Shown: positions 19,101 through 29,000 of the stretch, in pieces
How the letters are laid out: every line of letters begins with the position of its first letter
Numbering within the stretch: the first letter of the stretch is position 1
Source: a virus
Length of the DNA stretch: 64,000 nt
Reading direction: 5' to 3' (one strand)
IMG/VR virus record: IMGVR_UViG_3300023184_004234
Span: 1-64,000 of that record
The notes under the pieces: model-generated
Database searches by the model: none
What the model was told of the DNA's origin: nothing
Seen by the model: the letters and a program-made list of their open reading frames with translations, nothing else
Program-made: the position numbers and the translations under genes

Positions 19101-21278
19101 AATAACTTACCTTATTTATTAAAACACAAAGGGTCTAAGCGTGGTATAAAAGCATTGATGAGTTCATATGGTATACCACAATCAATGTTAACTATAATGG
19201 AATTCGGTGGACCTGTCGCAGATGATGCAGCATCATCTACGTTTACATATGAAACATTGAGTTCTACTTTAGTATTTAATACGGGTTCATATCTAACTTC
19301 TAGTTGGGATGCAGGAATGGTTAAGGCAATTCAATTTAGAATTAAGCCGGAGTTTGAAACATATGTTGAATTAATGAGTGGTAGTGGGTTTTCGTTATTT
19401 ATAAGTGCTTCACATAGAGATGATAACAATAATTATGTTATTAAAAATAAAGAATTAGGAAGTTTACAATTATACTTAGATAATTATCCATATGGAAGTT
19501 TAATACTCTCATCTTCATTATATCCATTTTTTGATGGGAATTTTCATTCTATTTTAATAAATAATGATTATGATGGAAATTATTCAGCACATTATGGATA
19601 TGGTGATAAAGATAGAATTGTAAAACAAGGAAGTGTAACCGGTAGTGGTGGTATTACTGCATGGTGCCCGGATGATAATATAAAAATTGGTAATTTTAAT
19701 GGTGAATTAGATGAATTTAGATTATGGAAAGAACCACTATCATCATCTATATTTGATTTACATATTTTAGGTAGTGAATTAATTGTAGGAAATACAATGA
19801 AAAGTTCTACCGAAGATTTATTATTAAGATTGGATTTTGAATATCCACATTCTTTATATCCAACTGGAATGGTAAAAAACGTAGCACCAATTACTTCATT
19901 TATGAATGATGTAAGTGCAAGTGGATTTATTTCAGCATCACAATACAATAGTAGTTCTTCACAACATTGGAATTACAAATATATTGATAAAGATGTAACA
20001 ATTACTTTACCAAATACAGGTGCTAATAGATTATCAAATGATAAAATTAGATTTGAATCTCAAGAATTAATTAGTGATTTATCTCCGGTTAAAAGAGCAA
20101 CTAAAAAAGCATTTGAAACCACTAAAATGGATTCAAATAGAGTTGGTATATTTTTCTCACCTAATAAAGATTTAGATTTAGATATTGCAAAATCTTTAGG
20201 TGGTGGTAGTTTAGATGATTATATTGGTGACCCATCAGATGATTATAAAAATACATACAAAGAGTTAGATACACTTAGAGAATATTATTTTGAAAGAGTA
20301 TCTAATAGAAACATTTATGATTTTATTAAATTAATTAAATTCTTTGATAAATCGTTCTTTGTTAATCTTAAGGAAATGATGCCGGCGAGAGTAAAGGTAA
20401 CTGAAGGATTATTAATAGCACCACACTTTTTAGAAAGAAGTAAGGTTAAACGAAACAAACCAACCGCAATTAATGAGCAACACGAAGGAACAATAACTGA
20501 TACACAAATTACAGAATTAAGTAGTACATTTAATGTATTAGATACTAATTTAAGTTTATCTGGTTCATTAGAAAATATTAGTGGTGTAAATGAAGGATAT
20601 GATGTATTCTTAACGGCATCTAACGTTTATAATTTTAAAGGTGAGTATGATACCTATGATGCAAACATTGGTAATATTATAATAGATATAGCAAGTGGTG
20701 AATACGATACATATGAAAGTGAAATTGATTATAGAAGACATAATCCAACAATAACAACAGAATATGATTTATTTTCAGCGGGGCAGATTGTTGGTATGGA
20801 TGATAATTATATTAATTATGGTTTCAATACCTATTTTAATAATGGATATGGTAAATATCATTATGAAGAAAATGGTACATTTAAATCAAAGGGTGTAAGA
20901 GCATTTATAGTAACAAAACAAAATACTATTCTTACACAATTAAATCAAAATGGTATAAATGGTAGTGAAGCAAACATAGTAACATCATCATACTCACAAG
21001 AATTAATAGTTCAAGATTTTAGTGCAAGTGTTGGTTTAACAATTGGTGGAAATATTATTGCAATACAAACCGCTAGTGGATATTTACCATCTCATTATAT
21101 TTATAAAGGAGAGAAACATACCGGAACTCAGAATTTGTTTTATAGAGGTTCTAAGCAAACAATAGATACTACAATTGATGGTAAAGAAGCGGTTGAATCA
21201 TTTGTAACTAATCCAACTACATTAAGAGTAACGGCACAAGGTAGAAGTAATAACGAACCAATCTTAGAAGTAGATTAA
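16113..21278 (+). CDS. Very large baseplate/tail protein with LamG-like domain
   Basis: A 1721-residue virion protein. Residues 15-70 are Gly/Asn/Tyr-rich (GGGYNNGIGDNGFNGVGGY) and end in a TPTPTPP linker. Residues 70-900 are repeated beta-rich segments. Around 900-1040 a conserved helical part includes TIWRRIANNLPYLLKHKGSK and KALMSSYGIPQSML. Residues about 1045-1250 have the LamG/concanavalin-like sandwich pattern (VKAIQFRIKPEF, GNFHSILINND, IGNFNGELDEFRLW). The C terminus is again structural. It lies in the baseplate block in the place where peripheral wedge proteins such as gp7/gp8/gp10 would be expected in T4, so I infer a wedge or fibre-attachment protein. The LamG-like part may bind glycans. 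Confidence 0.7.
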   Translation: MQAYDTTSIDYNPLGDLFNNGGGYNNGIGDNGFNGVGGYTGGSGGGYTGGGNGAYTPTPTPPGNDIKLTLINISDYQNEMTFDIQNNVYQEAASVNIDSNKINDSLIIKPIVNDKFKTTNYFELQKALISKQIDVIDVVQQITPVININPFSSIFGGMSGNTGVSGLFGNSSFNFWKTPETKKTLTVTKKQTKQISGVRLVEFTNSEVIKSVTDYEFPLTKTLNFDIERVKTPMAVTNTITQAIQFSSNYKNDILNNEVNIKVTSNDIPNGVVNTKIQNEVKFTNSNGTIGPVKIELSGFDKFLFKSIKWQYTDKFNENSDLNLGDFNTINDTIFNIDAATFNKNIIILVEVEPDRADYPILTLVTNTIEQSILESVYVSSTNSKLIDVNFDLKNTDFVKITTPYRQYNVDVNATTLARTKIQLDLKKDFLNNEGSFKVALVPSSTLYGDGDPQYVIIKLSKTFDTPIIDKIDYPTNVYIPSYTFGDVNFKVSFESKLATTILVYHSKEDDNTALGKFSGKDFISLNYKDLKNRKIINSPLDLLIVPYNGNVKGEIERITINFEDAGIYVSTPDLKANLFNAIAANLNLSLGNEQKYLSHLASFDIDDKEILISNWDIDYTTFTKFKRDSVGNSIPDGDISKSIVLKLYEALPANINKNDTLWVSRLMSLPIIQRIVVSSKPETNALPLRAPNFNIEVDYVKGQSTIYESYDDLILKGSESSQQIVDKLLSQNFVETSRINIDYSNFSNFVKYSSVVERLANFKYKKELAEYYEDRIGYLNEQTQSINVIQDVTKYSEKLSTLVSGFDGWENSLVSASLVFTADSASYASFPGGRFNLLSGETAFSNDGSTYITNPNTTLTNWYLGTMDSASVYDNMNLNALKNNIPQFISEDENNSDYLLFLDMVGNHFDILWSYIKGMTDQRMITETNSYGINDELLYNYLESFSWDAKNLNSNKNLWGYLFGQDGDGVSVLNNADDYTITPEQYTKTIWRRIANNLPYLLKHKGSKRGIKALMSSYGIPQSMLTIMEFGGPVADDAASSTFTYETLSSTLVFNTGSYLTSSWDAGMVKAIQFRIKPEFETYVELMSGSGFSLFISASHRDDNNNYVIKNKELGSLQLYLDNYPYGSLILSSSLYPFFDGNFHSILINNDYDGNYSAHYGYGDKDRIVKQGSVTGSGGITAWCPDDNIKIGNFNGELDEFRLWKEPLSSSIFDLHILGSELIVGNTMKSSTEDLLLRLDFEYPHSLYPTGMVKNVAPITSFMNDVSASGFISASQYNSSSSQHWNYKYIDKDVTITLPNTGANRLSNDKIRFESQELISDLSPVKRATKKAFETTKMDSNRVGIFFSPNKDLDLDIAKSLGGGSLDDYIGDPSDDYKNTYKELDTLREYYFERVSNRNIYDFIKLIKFFDKSFFVNLKEMMPARVKVTEGLLIAPHFLERSKVKRNKPTAINEQHEGTITDTQITELSSTFNVLDTNLSLSGSLENISGVNEGYDVFLTASNVYNFKGEYDTYDANIGNIIIDIASGEYDTYESEIDYRRHNPTITTEYDLFSAGQIVGMDDNYINYGFNTYFNNGYGKYHYEENGTFKSKGVRAFIVTKQNTILTQLNQNGINGSEANIVTSSYSQELIVQDFSASVGLTIGGNIIAIQTASGYLPSHYIYKGEKHTGTQNLFYRGSKQTIDTTIDGKEAVESFVTNPTTLRVTAQGRSNNEPILEVD

Positions 21279-21305
21279 AAATAATGTAACAAAAAAATAT
21301 TTTAT

Positions 21306-21314
21306 ATATTTATA
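21306..21314 (+). promoter_or_regulatory. ATATTTATA motif, putative late promoter
   Basis: The motif lies in the 55-base gap after the 1721-residue gene and ends 19 bases before ATG 21334. No hairpin terminator is visible in this gap. Confidence 0.5.
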
Positions 21315-21333
21315 AAAGAATAATAAACAAACT

Positions 21334-21957
21334 ATGGCATACTTAGATAACACAACAATTACAGTAGATGCTATCCTTACCAAAAAAGGTAGAGAGAAAT
21401 TAGCAGCTGGACAACCTTTAGCAATTAGTCAATTTGCATTGGGTGATGATGAAATTGATTACCTATTATATGATGCAGCACATCCAAAAGGTTCTGCATA
21501 TTATGATAATGCAATTTTGAAAACACCGGTATTAGAAGCATCTCCTGATGAGACTCAGGCGTTGAAATATAAATTAGTAACTTTACCAAAAAACACAACA
21601 AGAATACCACAAGTATCTTTAAATGTTACTGGTATTGCAGCTAAAACAACCGGTGGACAATATCCAATTAATCCTTCAACATCTCCAGCAGGAAATATGA
21701 ATGGTGGATATACTGCGGTTTTGGGTAATAAAAATGCAGGTAGTATTGTAGGAGCAGGTTTAACAAATGTAACTACTACAACAAATACTTTCAGTAATAG
21801 TGTAACTGCAACTGCTGAAGTTGTAAAAGGATTAACCTTTACATTTATTCCTAATAGTTCATTGACTTCAACATTAACAACAACATTGACTATATTTGGT
21901 AACGAAACGGGTGGTAGTGTAACTATTCCTGTAACAGTTACTTATACAATAGCATAA
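21334..21957 (+). CDS. Virion structural protein (tail-associated)
   Basis: A 207-residue protein. The N terminus (LDNTTITVDAILTKKGREKLA) followed by ISQFALGDDEIDY is a pattern I associate with tail proteins of T4-like aquatic phages. The C-terminal third is Thr/Asn-rich beta sequence. It has its own putative promoter and is followed 17 bases later by another structural gene. The exact position in the virion is not known. Confidence 0.65.
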   Translation: MAYLDNTTITVDAILTKKGREKLAAGQPLAISQFALGDDEIDYLLYDAAHPKGSAYYDNAILKTPVLEASPDETQALKYKLVTLPKNTTRIPQVSLNVTGIAAKTTGGQYPINPSTSPAGNMNGGYTAVLGNKNAGSIVGAGLTNVTTTTNTFSNSVTATAEVVKGLTFTFIPNSSLTSTLTTTLTIFGNETGGSVTIPVTVTYTIA

Positions 21958-21974
21958 AAATATAATAAAAGAAT

Positions 21975-23192
21975 ATGGCAACTTTAGGTACAAATACCGG
22001 AACACAATTAACCAATGATTTAGCAACATATCTTAACCAACAAAAGCAATCAGCTAATGGGGTTATCGATACTAATCAATTGGCAACTATTATTAATACT
22101 TACCTTACAACCGGTGAGCAATTAGTAGCAGAGACTGGAGTAACAACAAACTCAGTATACAAAAAATTCAATACAACTGATATTGTAACTGCTAAAAATG
22201 AAATCGTAACAACTGGATTATGGAGTAATGGTAGTGGAAGTTTAAGTACTTTCTATACAGGTTCTTCTACATCTATTGCAGGTATGAGTGGTTCTGCAAC
22301 ATCTAATTACTATTACAATGTATATGCATCTGCTAATACCGGTTCAGCGCCTGTTGAATTTTCAGTAGCATATGGTCATAAATATGGTAGTGGTTCAGCA
22401 ACTTATGCTAATAATTCTAACACTACATTTGCAACAAAAGCAACATATTTTCAATATAGAGCATTATTAACAGATACAGCAGAAACTAGTTTTAATTTTT
22501 ATTCATCTAGTACGTTAGATGGATATGCTGCAAATGAAATTTATGTAATAAATGTAGCTCGTTCTAATTACAGAGAAAGAATGGATGCTGGGAATTGGGA
22601 AATTACTTTAAGTGGTTCTAATGGTAAATTTACATTTATCGATAATAGTAATGAAAAATTCAATACAACTAACGCAGGTACTAACGAATATAATATTGTA
22701 AGTGGTACATTGAATTTAGGACAAAATATTGATTCAACAATAAACACATATACTGCATCTAATAAACAAGGATTTGGTAAATTCTACCCTGATTATGGTA
22801 TTTTAGTATTCAATCCTGGAGCATTAAGTTCTACGATTGGTAGTGAATTAGCAACATCTGGTTCTTCATTTGATGAGTATGAACAAAAAAGAATATTTAA
22901 ATCAATTGTTGGTGGTGGTAATTTTGAAGCAAGAAGAATTGAAAATGTATCAACCGCACATTACTTTGTAAGAGTTAATAATAGAGAGTTTAACTTTTCT
23001 AATAACCCTACATTTGTAGATGCAACTGGTTCAATGGCTAATCCTACTTTTAAAACAGAACCATATGTATATCCTACTACGGTTGGTTTATACAATGATG
23101 CAAATGAATTAATAGCAGTGGCTAAAACATCTCAACCAATCGCTAAATCTTTTAGTAAAGAATTACTATTAAAGGTTAAGTTAGATTTCTAA
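21975..23192 (+). CDS. Virion structural protein sharing a C-terminal module with 23297
   Basis: A 405-residue beta-rich protein high in Ser, Thr, Asn and Gly. The last 40 residues (TVGLYNDANELIAVAKTSQP, then LLLKVKLDF) are closely matched by the end of the protein at 23297 (TIGLYDDNMDMVAVAKLATP, then NFLVRFDT). Such a shared terminus suggests a common docking or assembly site in the tail. The gene is followed by a strong intrinsic terminator at 23245. Individual function unknown. Confidence 0.7.
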   Translation: MATLGTNTGTQLTNDLATYLNQQKQSANGVIDTNQLATIINTYLTTGEQLVAETGVTTNSVYKKFNTTDIVTAKNEIVTTGLWSNGSGSLSTFYTGSSTSIAGMSGSATSNYYYNVYASANTGSAPVEFSVAYGHKYGSGSATYANNSNTTFATKATYFQYRALLTDTAETSFNFYSSSTLDGYAANEIYVINVARSNYRERMDAGNWEITLSGSNGKFTFIDNSNEKFNTTNAGTNEYNIVSGTLNLGQNIDSTINTYTASNKQGFGKFYPDYGILVFNPGALSSTIGSELATSGSSFDEYEQKRIFKSIVGGGNFEARRIENVSTAHYFVRVNNREFNFSNNPTFVDATGSMANPTFKTEPYVYPTTVGLYNDANELIAVAKTSQPIAKSFSKELLLKVKLDF

Positions 23193-23244
23193 TAAAATAT
23201 TTGTTTGGGAGTATCGTAGGACAAAAACCAAACACATAATTAAG

Positions 23245-23275
23245 AACCCAACCCTAAAAAGTTGGGTTTTTGTTT
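23245..23275 (+). terminator. Rho-independent terminator
   Basis: AACCCAAC (23245-23252) pairs perfectly with GTTGGGTT (23261-23268) around an 8-base loop, followed by TTTGTTT. It lies 52 bases after the structural gene ending at 23192 and just before another ATATTTATA motif, so it separates two transcription units. It is the only convincing hairpin-plus-T-run I see in the window. Confidence 0.9.
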
Positions 23276-23281
23276 AATAAG

Positions 23282-23290
23282 ATATTTATA
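23282..23290 (+). promoter_or_regulatory. ATATTTATA motif, putative late promoter
   Basis: The motif starts within about 10 bases of the terminator T-run and ends 6 bases before ATG 23297. The juxtaposition of terminator then motif is the best contextual support that the motif starts transcription. Confidence 0.6.
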
Positions 23291-23296
23291 TAAGAT

Positions 23297-24391
23297 ATGT
23301 TAAAACAAATACCTAAATCAGATATTAATTTAAGACCTTTTAAGGCTTATAAAAATTGGGAAATTTCTAGTTCAATGGACGGGATAACAACACTTACTGC
23401 AGCAGATTATACTGCAAGTGCTGATTTATTAACATCTACTGAATTAAATGAAAAGGGATTATATCATCAACTATATACAATGTATTATAGAGACCCTAAT
23501 AATCCATTTACATCCTATGGTGATATAAAACCAACTACAACTACAATAGATAATGCTAAACAAAGATTATTAGTAGATAGAGCAAGAGTTATAGCAATAC
23601 CGCAAATAAAATATGGCGAACAAATAAAACCATTTTCAATAAACATTTATGATAACGAATTAAATGAAACTATTTTTGATGATGGTCATGGTAATTTAAT
23701 ATCAAATTATAGTTCATATAATTTTAAATTAATCAATATTGAAACGGGTGAATTTATATTTTATGATGCAAATAATAATGAAATTGAAAGTACAATATTA
23801 TCGTTAGATATTGAAACTAATACATTATTTGTAGAGGATGAAGACACCTTTTATTTATTAACAATAGATATAGAAGCAGGTACTATTAGTTTTTTAGGTG
23901 TATTTAAAAAGAAAACATTTGATGTACCTACTATTGGTAATGTATTTTATTCACATGGTTTAATTGTTATAACAAAATTAACACAATTAGGTGGAGTAAG
24001 ATACAATTCATTAAGTACGTTTAGCGGTTCATACAAATCAACTACTACTATTTATGAAAACGAAGTATTGTTAATTGTTGGTGAAGATGAATTTAATGTA
24101 TCAACTAATCCAACTGCTACAATTGCAACAAATGTTATAACAGGTTCTATATCAACTACATTTGAAGGAATTAAAAAAACTACATATAGTGATAATTATC
24201 AATTACCTTCTTTCAATGAATATGAATATAGTTCATCCGTAGACCCAACTGGTTCATTTATAGCACCTTATATTACAACAATTGGTTTATATGATGATAA
24301 TATGGATATGGTAGCAGTAGCTAAATTAGCAACTCCTATTAAATCAACTCCAGACCTTCCTGTAAACTTTTTAGTACGATTTGATACTTAA
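23297..24391 (+). CDS. Virion structural protein, paralogous C terminus to 21975
   Basis: A 364-residue protein. The N terminus (LKQIPKSDINLRPFKAYKNW) differs from the previous gene, but the C-terminal module with GLYDDNMDMVAVAKLATP and a final FLVRFDT matches the end of 21975. A central acidic, Tyr/Phe-rich beta region spans residues 110-300. It is expressed from its own unit after the terminator. Virion location inferred from the shared module and gene order. Confidence 0.7.
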   Translation: MLKQIPKSDINLRPFKAYKNWEISSSMDGITTLTAADYTASADLLTSTELNEKGLYHQLYTMYYRDPNNPFTSYGDIKPTTTTIDNAKQRLLVDRARVIAIPQIKYGEQIKPFSINIYDNELNETIFDDGHGNLISNYSSYNFKLINIETGEFIFYDANNNEIESTILSLDIETNTLFVEDEDTFYLLTIDIEAGTISFLGVFKKKTFDVPTIGNVFYSHGLIVITKLTQLGGVRYNSLSTFSGSYKSTTTIYENEVLLIVGEDEFNVSTNPTATIATNVITGSISTTFEGIKKTTYSDNYQLPSFNEYEYSSSVDPTGSFIAPYITTIGLYDDNMDMVAVAKLATPIKSTPDLPVNFLVRFDT

Positions 24392-24394
24392 CTT

Positions 24395-24403
24395 ATATTT
24401 ATA
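24395..24403 (+). promoter_or_regulatory. ATATTTATA motif, putative late promoter
   Basis: It lies in a 26-base gap and ends 14 bases before ATG 24418, at the junction between the structural block and the DNA-metabolism genes. Confidence 0.5.
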
Positions 24404-24417
24404 TAAAACAAAACACA

Positions 24418-24627
24418 ATGGCAATAATAGACGCATACAATAAAAGTGGCATAGCAGCAAAAGTTGATAGTAATGCTAAAACAACAGGATTTACTCCAAA
24501 TCAACAATTAGGTATATCTGAATTTGATTTAAGTGAAAAAACTTTAGATAAAAAAGATTTAAATGGTAGTGCAACTGCACCATATACTCCTAAGAAAAAC
24601 TATGAAGCGGTTACACCTAGAAAATAG
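24418..24627 (+). CDS. Small hypothetical protein
   Basis: A 69-residue hydrophilic protein without membrane segment or Cys, rich in Lys, Asp and Thr. The central phrase LGISEFDLSEKTLDKKDL is the most ordered part. It starts after a putative promoter and ends 3 bases before the endonuclease I gene. Function not recognised. Confidence 0.6.
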   Translation: MAIIDAYNKSGIAAKVDSNAKTTGFTPNQQLGISEFDLSEKTLDKKDLNGSATAPYTPKKNYEAVTPRK

Positions 24628-24630
24628 TTA

Positions 24631-25035
24631 ATGACAAAAAAAGTTACAAAAAAAGGTTGGGTAGCAAAGAAGAATGGTTATAAGAGTGGATTAGAAGATA
24701 CCGTTTCCCAACAAATAGAGAGTAAAGGAATTAAAGTAGAATACGAAACCGAAAAGGTTAATTATATTATACCTTCCTCACCTCACACATATAGTCCTGA
24801 TTTTAAATTACCCAATAATATTAGGGTTGAAACAAAAGGTAGATTTGTATTAGCTGATAGAAAGAAACATCTATTGGTTAAGGAACAGAATCCTACCATA
24901 GATATTCGTTTTGTGTTTACCAATTCAAAGAACAAAATAAATAAGAAATCCAAAACAACTTACGCCGATTGGTGTGATAAACATGGATTTAAGTATGCCG
25001 ATAAGGTAATACCCGAAGAATGGTTCTCAGAATAA
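24631..25035 (+). CDS. T7-type endonuclease I (Holliday junction resolvase)
   Basis: A 134-residue junction-resolving nuclease related to T7 gp3. The active-site residues align by eye: E22 in SGLEDTVSQQ, D57 in TYSPDFKLP, and E67/K69 in VETKGRF; the downstream DRKKHLLVKEQNP, IDIRFVF and C-terminal CDKHGFKYADK..P.EW also match the T7 family closely. It cleaves branched DNA during replication and packaging. T4 itself uses the unrelated endonuclease VII (gp49) for this job, so this T4-like phage carries the podovirus-type enzyme. It clusters with primase and the SbcCD-type nuclease. Confidence 0.95.
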   Translation: MTKKVTKKGWVAKKNGYKSGLEDTVSQQIESKGIKVEYETEKVNYIIPSSPHTYSPDFKLPNNIRVETKGRFVLADRKKHLLVKEQNPTIDIRFVFTNSKNKINKKSKTTYADWCDKHGFKYADKVIPEEWFSE

Positions 25036-25071
25036 TTTGGTAATTTGGACTATTTTCCATATCTTTGGTAT

Positions 25072-26076
25072 ATGGAGATAATACAACTTTTTGATAAATA
25101 CATAGGACCAAGCAAAGCTCTAAAGAAAAATGAGTATGCATATCATTGTCCTTTTTGTCATCACGCTAAACCAAAATTACAAATAAACGATAAGACTTTT
25201 AAGTTTCATTGCTGGACTTGCAATGCGGGTGGTAATCTTATGTACTTAGGTAAAAGAATCGGTATGAGTGATTTTGACTTAAGTGATTTGATTGGTAGAT
25301 GTGGAATGAGTGAAGAAGTTAGAAAAAAATTAAAAGATGATTGGGGTGGTTCTATTAAAGAATTATTAGATAAAATTACTGCAGAAATTGCAGAGGAAGA
25401 TGATGAAAATACATCACAATTATTTCTACCTCCTGAATTTAAATCTGCATTAGAATTATCAAATAGTATTTCAAATCCATTGGAAAGAAATGCAATATCA
25501 TATCTTAAACAAAGAGGTATTACTAAAAAACATATTATTAAATATAACATAGGATTTTGTCCAAAAGGAATGTATGGGGGCAGAATTATCGTTCCTTCAT
25601 ATGATAGTAGAAATCAATTAAATTATTTTATAGCAAGAAGTATATTTCCAGAAGAGAAACAAAAGTATAAAAATCCACCCGTATCTAAAGATGTTATAGT
25701 ATTTTCTAACCAAATTGACTGGAAACAACCTATTACTTTATGTGAAGGTGTATTTGATGCAATTGCTTTAAAAAGAAATTCTATCCCGTTATTAGGTAAA
25801 TTTGTTCAAAAAACACTAATGGGTGCATTAAAAAATACCAATCCAGATGTCTATATTTGTTTAGATTCCGATGCACAAGAGGATGCAATGGTATTATATA
25901 ACAAAATAAAACCATATGTAAAGTCGGTGAAAAACATTAAGTTAGATGGTAAGGATGCGGGTGAAAATAACTTCCAAAATATTTTGAAATATCAGAAAAA
26001 TTCCGTAACTTTAAGTTGGGAAAGCGTATTAAGAGAAAAACTATTGACAATTAATAGTAGTTCAGTAATAAAATAG
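25072..26076 (+). CDS. DnaG-like DNA primase (zinc finger + TOPRIM)
   Basis: I prefer ATG 25072 (334 residues, starting MEIIQLFDKYIGPSKAL) to the in-frame TTG at 25045. An N-terminal zinc-ribbon is formed by YHCPFC and FHCWTCNAGGN, as in CHC2 primases. The catalytic TOPRIM part has LCEGVFDAIAL (acidic Glu) and CLDSDAQEDA (Asp pair). It synthesises RNA primers for lagging-strand replication, corresponding in role to T4 gp61, in partnership with a gp41-type helicase not in this window. The gap to the next gene is 21 bases. Confidence 0.9.
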   Translation: MEIIQLFDKYIGPSKALKKNEYAYHCPFCHHAKPKLQINDKTFKFHCWTCNAGGNLMYLGKRIGMSDFDLSDLIGRCGMSEEVRKKLKDDWGGSIKELLDKITAEIAEEDDENTSQLFLPPEFKSALELSNSISNPLERNAISYLKQRGITKKHIIKYNIGFCPKGMYGGRIIVPSYDSRNQLNYFIARSIFPEEKQKYKNPPVSKDVIVFSNQIDWKQPITLCEGVFDAIALKRNSIPLLGKFVQKTLMGALKNTNPDVYICLDSDAQEDAMVLYNKIKPYVKSVKNIKLDGKDAGENNFQNILKYQKNSVTLSWESVLREKLLTINSSSVIK

Positions 26077-26097
26077 AATTTATCAAATAAAATATAA

Positions 26098-29000
26098 ATG
26101 AATAAATTAAAAAGGATTTATCACATTGCAGACATTCACATTAGAAATCTAAAAAGACACCAGGAATATAGAGAGGTATTTGATAGATTATTTAATGATA
26201 TTAAACAAAAGGGAACGGAAGATTCCCTTATTTATTTAGCTGGGGATTTGGCTCACGCTAAATTAGAAATGTCACCGGAGCTTCTTAATGAAATAAATTA
26301 TTTTCTTAAGAAGTGTTGTGAATTATGTCCTACCATATTAATCGCTGGAAACCACGATTGCAACTTAAACAATGCGGGTAGGTTAGATGTATTGACTCCA
26401 ATTGTAGAAGCATTAGATTTACCTAATTTAACTTATTTAAGAAATACTCAAAGTTATACCTATGGGGGTGTAAGATTTGATACATTTTCTATTTTTGATG
26501 AGAAAGAGAATTGGGTGTTTGAACCATTAACATCAGATACTAAAAATATTGCATTGTTTCATGGTCCTGTATTGGATGCAACTACGGATGTTGGTTATAC
26601 AATTTCCTCTCGTCATTTTACATCAGAAATGTTTGATGGATATGATTTAGCTTTATTAGGTGATATACATAGAAGACAAACTATGATTTCTCCGAAAGGT
26701 TGTAAAGTAGTTTATCCTGGTTCTTTGATACAACAGAATCATGGTGAGGCATTAGATAAACATGGTTATGCTATTTGGAATATGGATGATTTATCAGTTG
26801 AATATGTAGATGTTCAGAATGATTATGGTTATTATACTCTACACGTTGAGAATGGTATAGTACCTGATGTAACTGATATGCCTCAAAAACCTCGTCTTAG
26901 AGTGTTCGTATCTAAAACCGATGCAGCAGATATTAAGAGAGTTACTACGGAGATTAAAAAGAAATATAAAGTAGATGAGTTTACTATTACTCGTACCGAC
27001 ACTTTAGCTCGTTTAAGGACAGGTAATAAAGATGGTAAGTTGAATGTAGGTAATGTGAATGACCCTCAATACCAAGCCGGTCTTATTAAAGATTACTTAG
27101 GTAGAAACTATATGTTGGATGATGAAACATTAGGTAAGATTGAAGATTTGAACAATAAACTAAACAAACGATTAAACGATGATGATTTAGTTAAGAATAT
27201 AGCTTGGAAACCAATTCGTTTTGAGTTTGATAATATGTTCTCTTATGGTGAGGATAATATCGTTAACTTTGAGAATATGAAAGGGTTAATGGGTGTGTTC
27301 GCTCCAAACGCTAGTGGTAAGTCATCTCTATTTGATGCTCTTTCATTTTGTATCTTTGATAAGAGTAGTAGAGCATTTAAAGCAGCTAACATTCTAAACA
27401 ATCGTAAAACATCATTTAGTTGTAAGTTAGAGTTTGATATTAATGATGAGAGATTTTTTATTGAAAGAACTGCTAAAACTACAAAGAAAGGTGATGCGGT
27501 TAAGTGTGATGTAAACTTTTGGAAAATAGAGGGTGGTGAAATTGTAAACTTAAATGGTGATGAGCGTAGAGGAACGGATAAAGTAATTGAATCTTACTTA
27601 GGAAAGTATGAGGATTTTGTATTAACTGCATTATCTTTACAGGGAAACAATTCTTTATTCATTGATAAATCACAATCAGAAAGAAAGGATTTATTAGCTC
27701 AGTTTATGGGTATCAATGTATTTGATAAGTTATATGATTTAGCAAGTGAAGATATTAAAGAAGTTCAAGTCTTATTAAGAAACTTTAAGAGAACGGATTT
27801 TACATCAGAATTGGCAACGGCCGAAAATAAATTGGAATTATTAAAAGATGATTACGAAGAATTTGAAATTGAGAAAGAAGGTTACGAAGATAGACAAGAT
27901 GATTTAAATGAAGAAATAACTAATTTATCAGCTCAATTAGTTCCTATTGATGGTAACTTAGATATTACTGAATTAGAAAGTAAACAATCAACTTTACAAT
28001 CTCAAATCACAGGTTCTGATGCAACTATACAAACCAAATCTTTAAGTATCGGTAAGATAATGGATGTAATGGCTGAGTTGACAATTGCAATTGATAGTAA
28101 AAAACAATTCAATGGTATTGATATAGATGTTGTATATTCCAACTACCAACAACAACAAAAGGATTTAATTGAAGCTACAAAAATTTATGATATTGCAAAA
28201 GTACACCTAAGTTCCGCAGAAGAAACAATTAAACATTTGGATAATCATGAATATGACCCAAATTGTAAGTTTTGTTGTGATAATACTTTTGTAAAAGATG
28301 CAATGAGAGTAAAAGAATTGTTACCTCAATTGGAAGAAGCACTTAAACAAGCAACAATTGATGCTACGAGTATTCAACAAACTTTAGATTCTTGGGAAGG
28401 TATTGAAGAACAATATTCACAATTTGAGGATTACAAAGCTAAATTAGAAAAAGGTAAAGCACTTCATAAAACTACATACTTAGAATTGAGTGGATTGATT
28501 ACTCAAAAAGAATTGTATGAAGCACAATTAACAGCGGTAGAATTAGATATAGAAAAATACCACGCTAACGAAACTACTATTCAAAATAATGATTCGTTAG
28601 AGGAACAAATTGATATTAAGAAACAAGAGTTAGCGGGAGTTAGTAAAGACCTAAGAGAGATAGCGGCAAGATTATTAGATATGAATGGACAAATAGTTCA
28701 AACACAATCTTATATTACATCAGTTACCGATAAGATGACAGAAGCAAAAGATTTAGAAGAAAAGTTCCAAATCTACGAATACTACTTAGATGCAGTTAAG
28801 AGAGATGGTGTTTCATATGAATTAATTGCAAAGGCTCTACCTGTGATAGAAGGTGAGGTTAATAACATCTTACAACAAATTGTAGAGTTTGGTATTGTCT
28901 TTGATATGAGTGGCAAGAATGTGAACGCTAGGATTGTTTATGAGGACCAACATTGGCCTCTAGAAATGTGTAGTGGTATGGAAAAATTTGTAAGTGGATT

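Noticed and set aside
16113-21278. Splitting the 1721-residue gene into two proteins
   Set aside because: The frame is uninterrupted and no internal start with a gap or motif is present.
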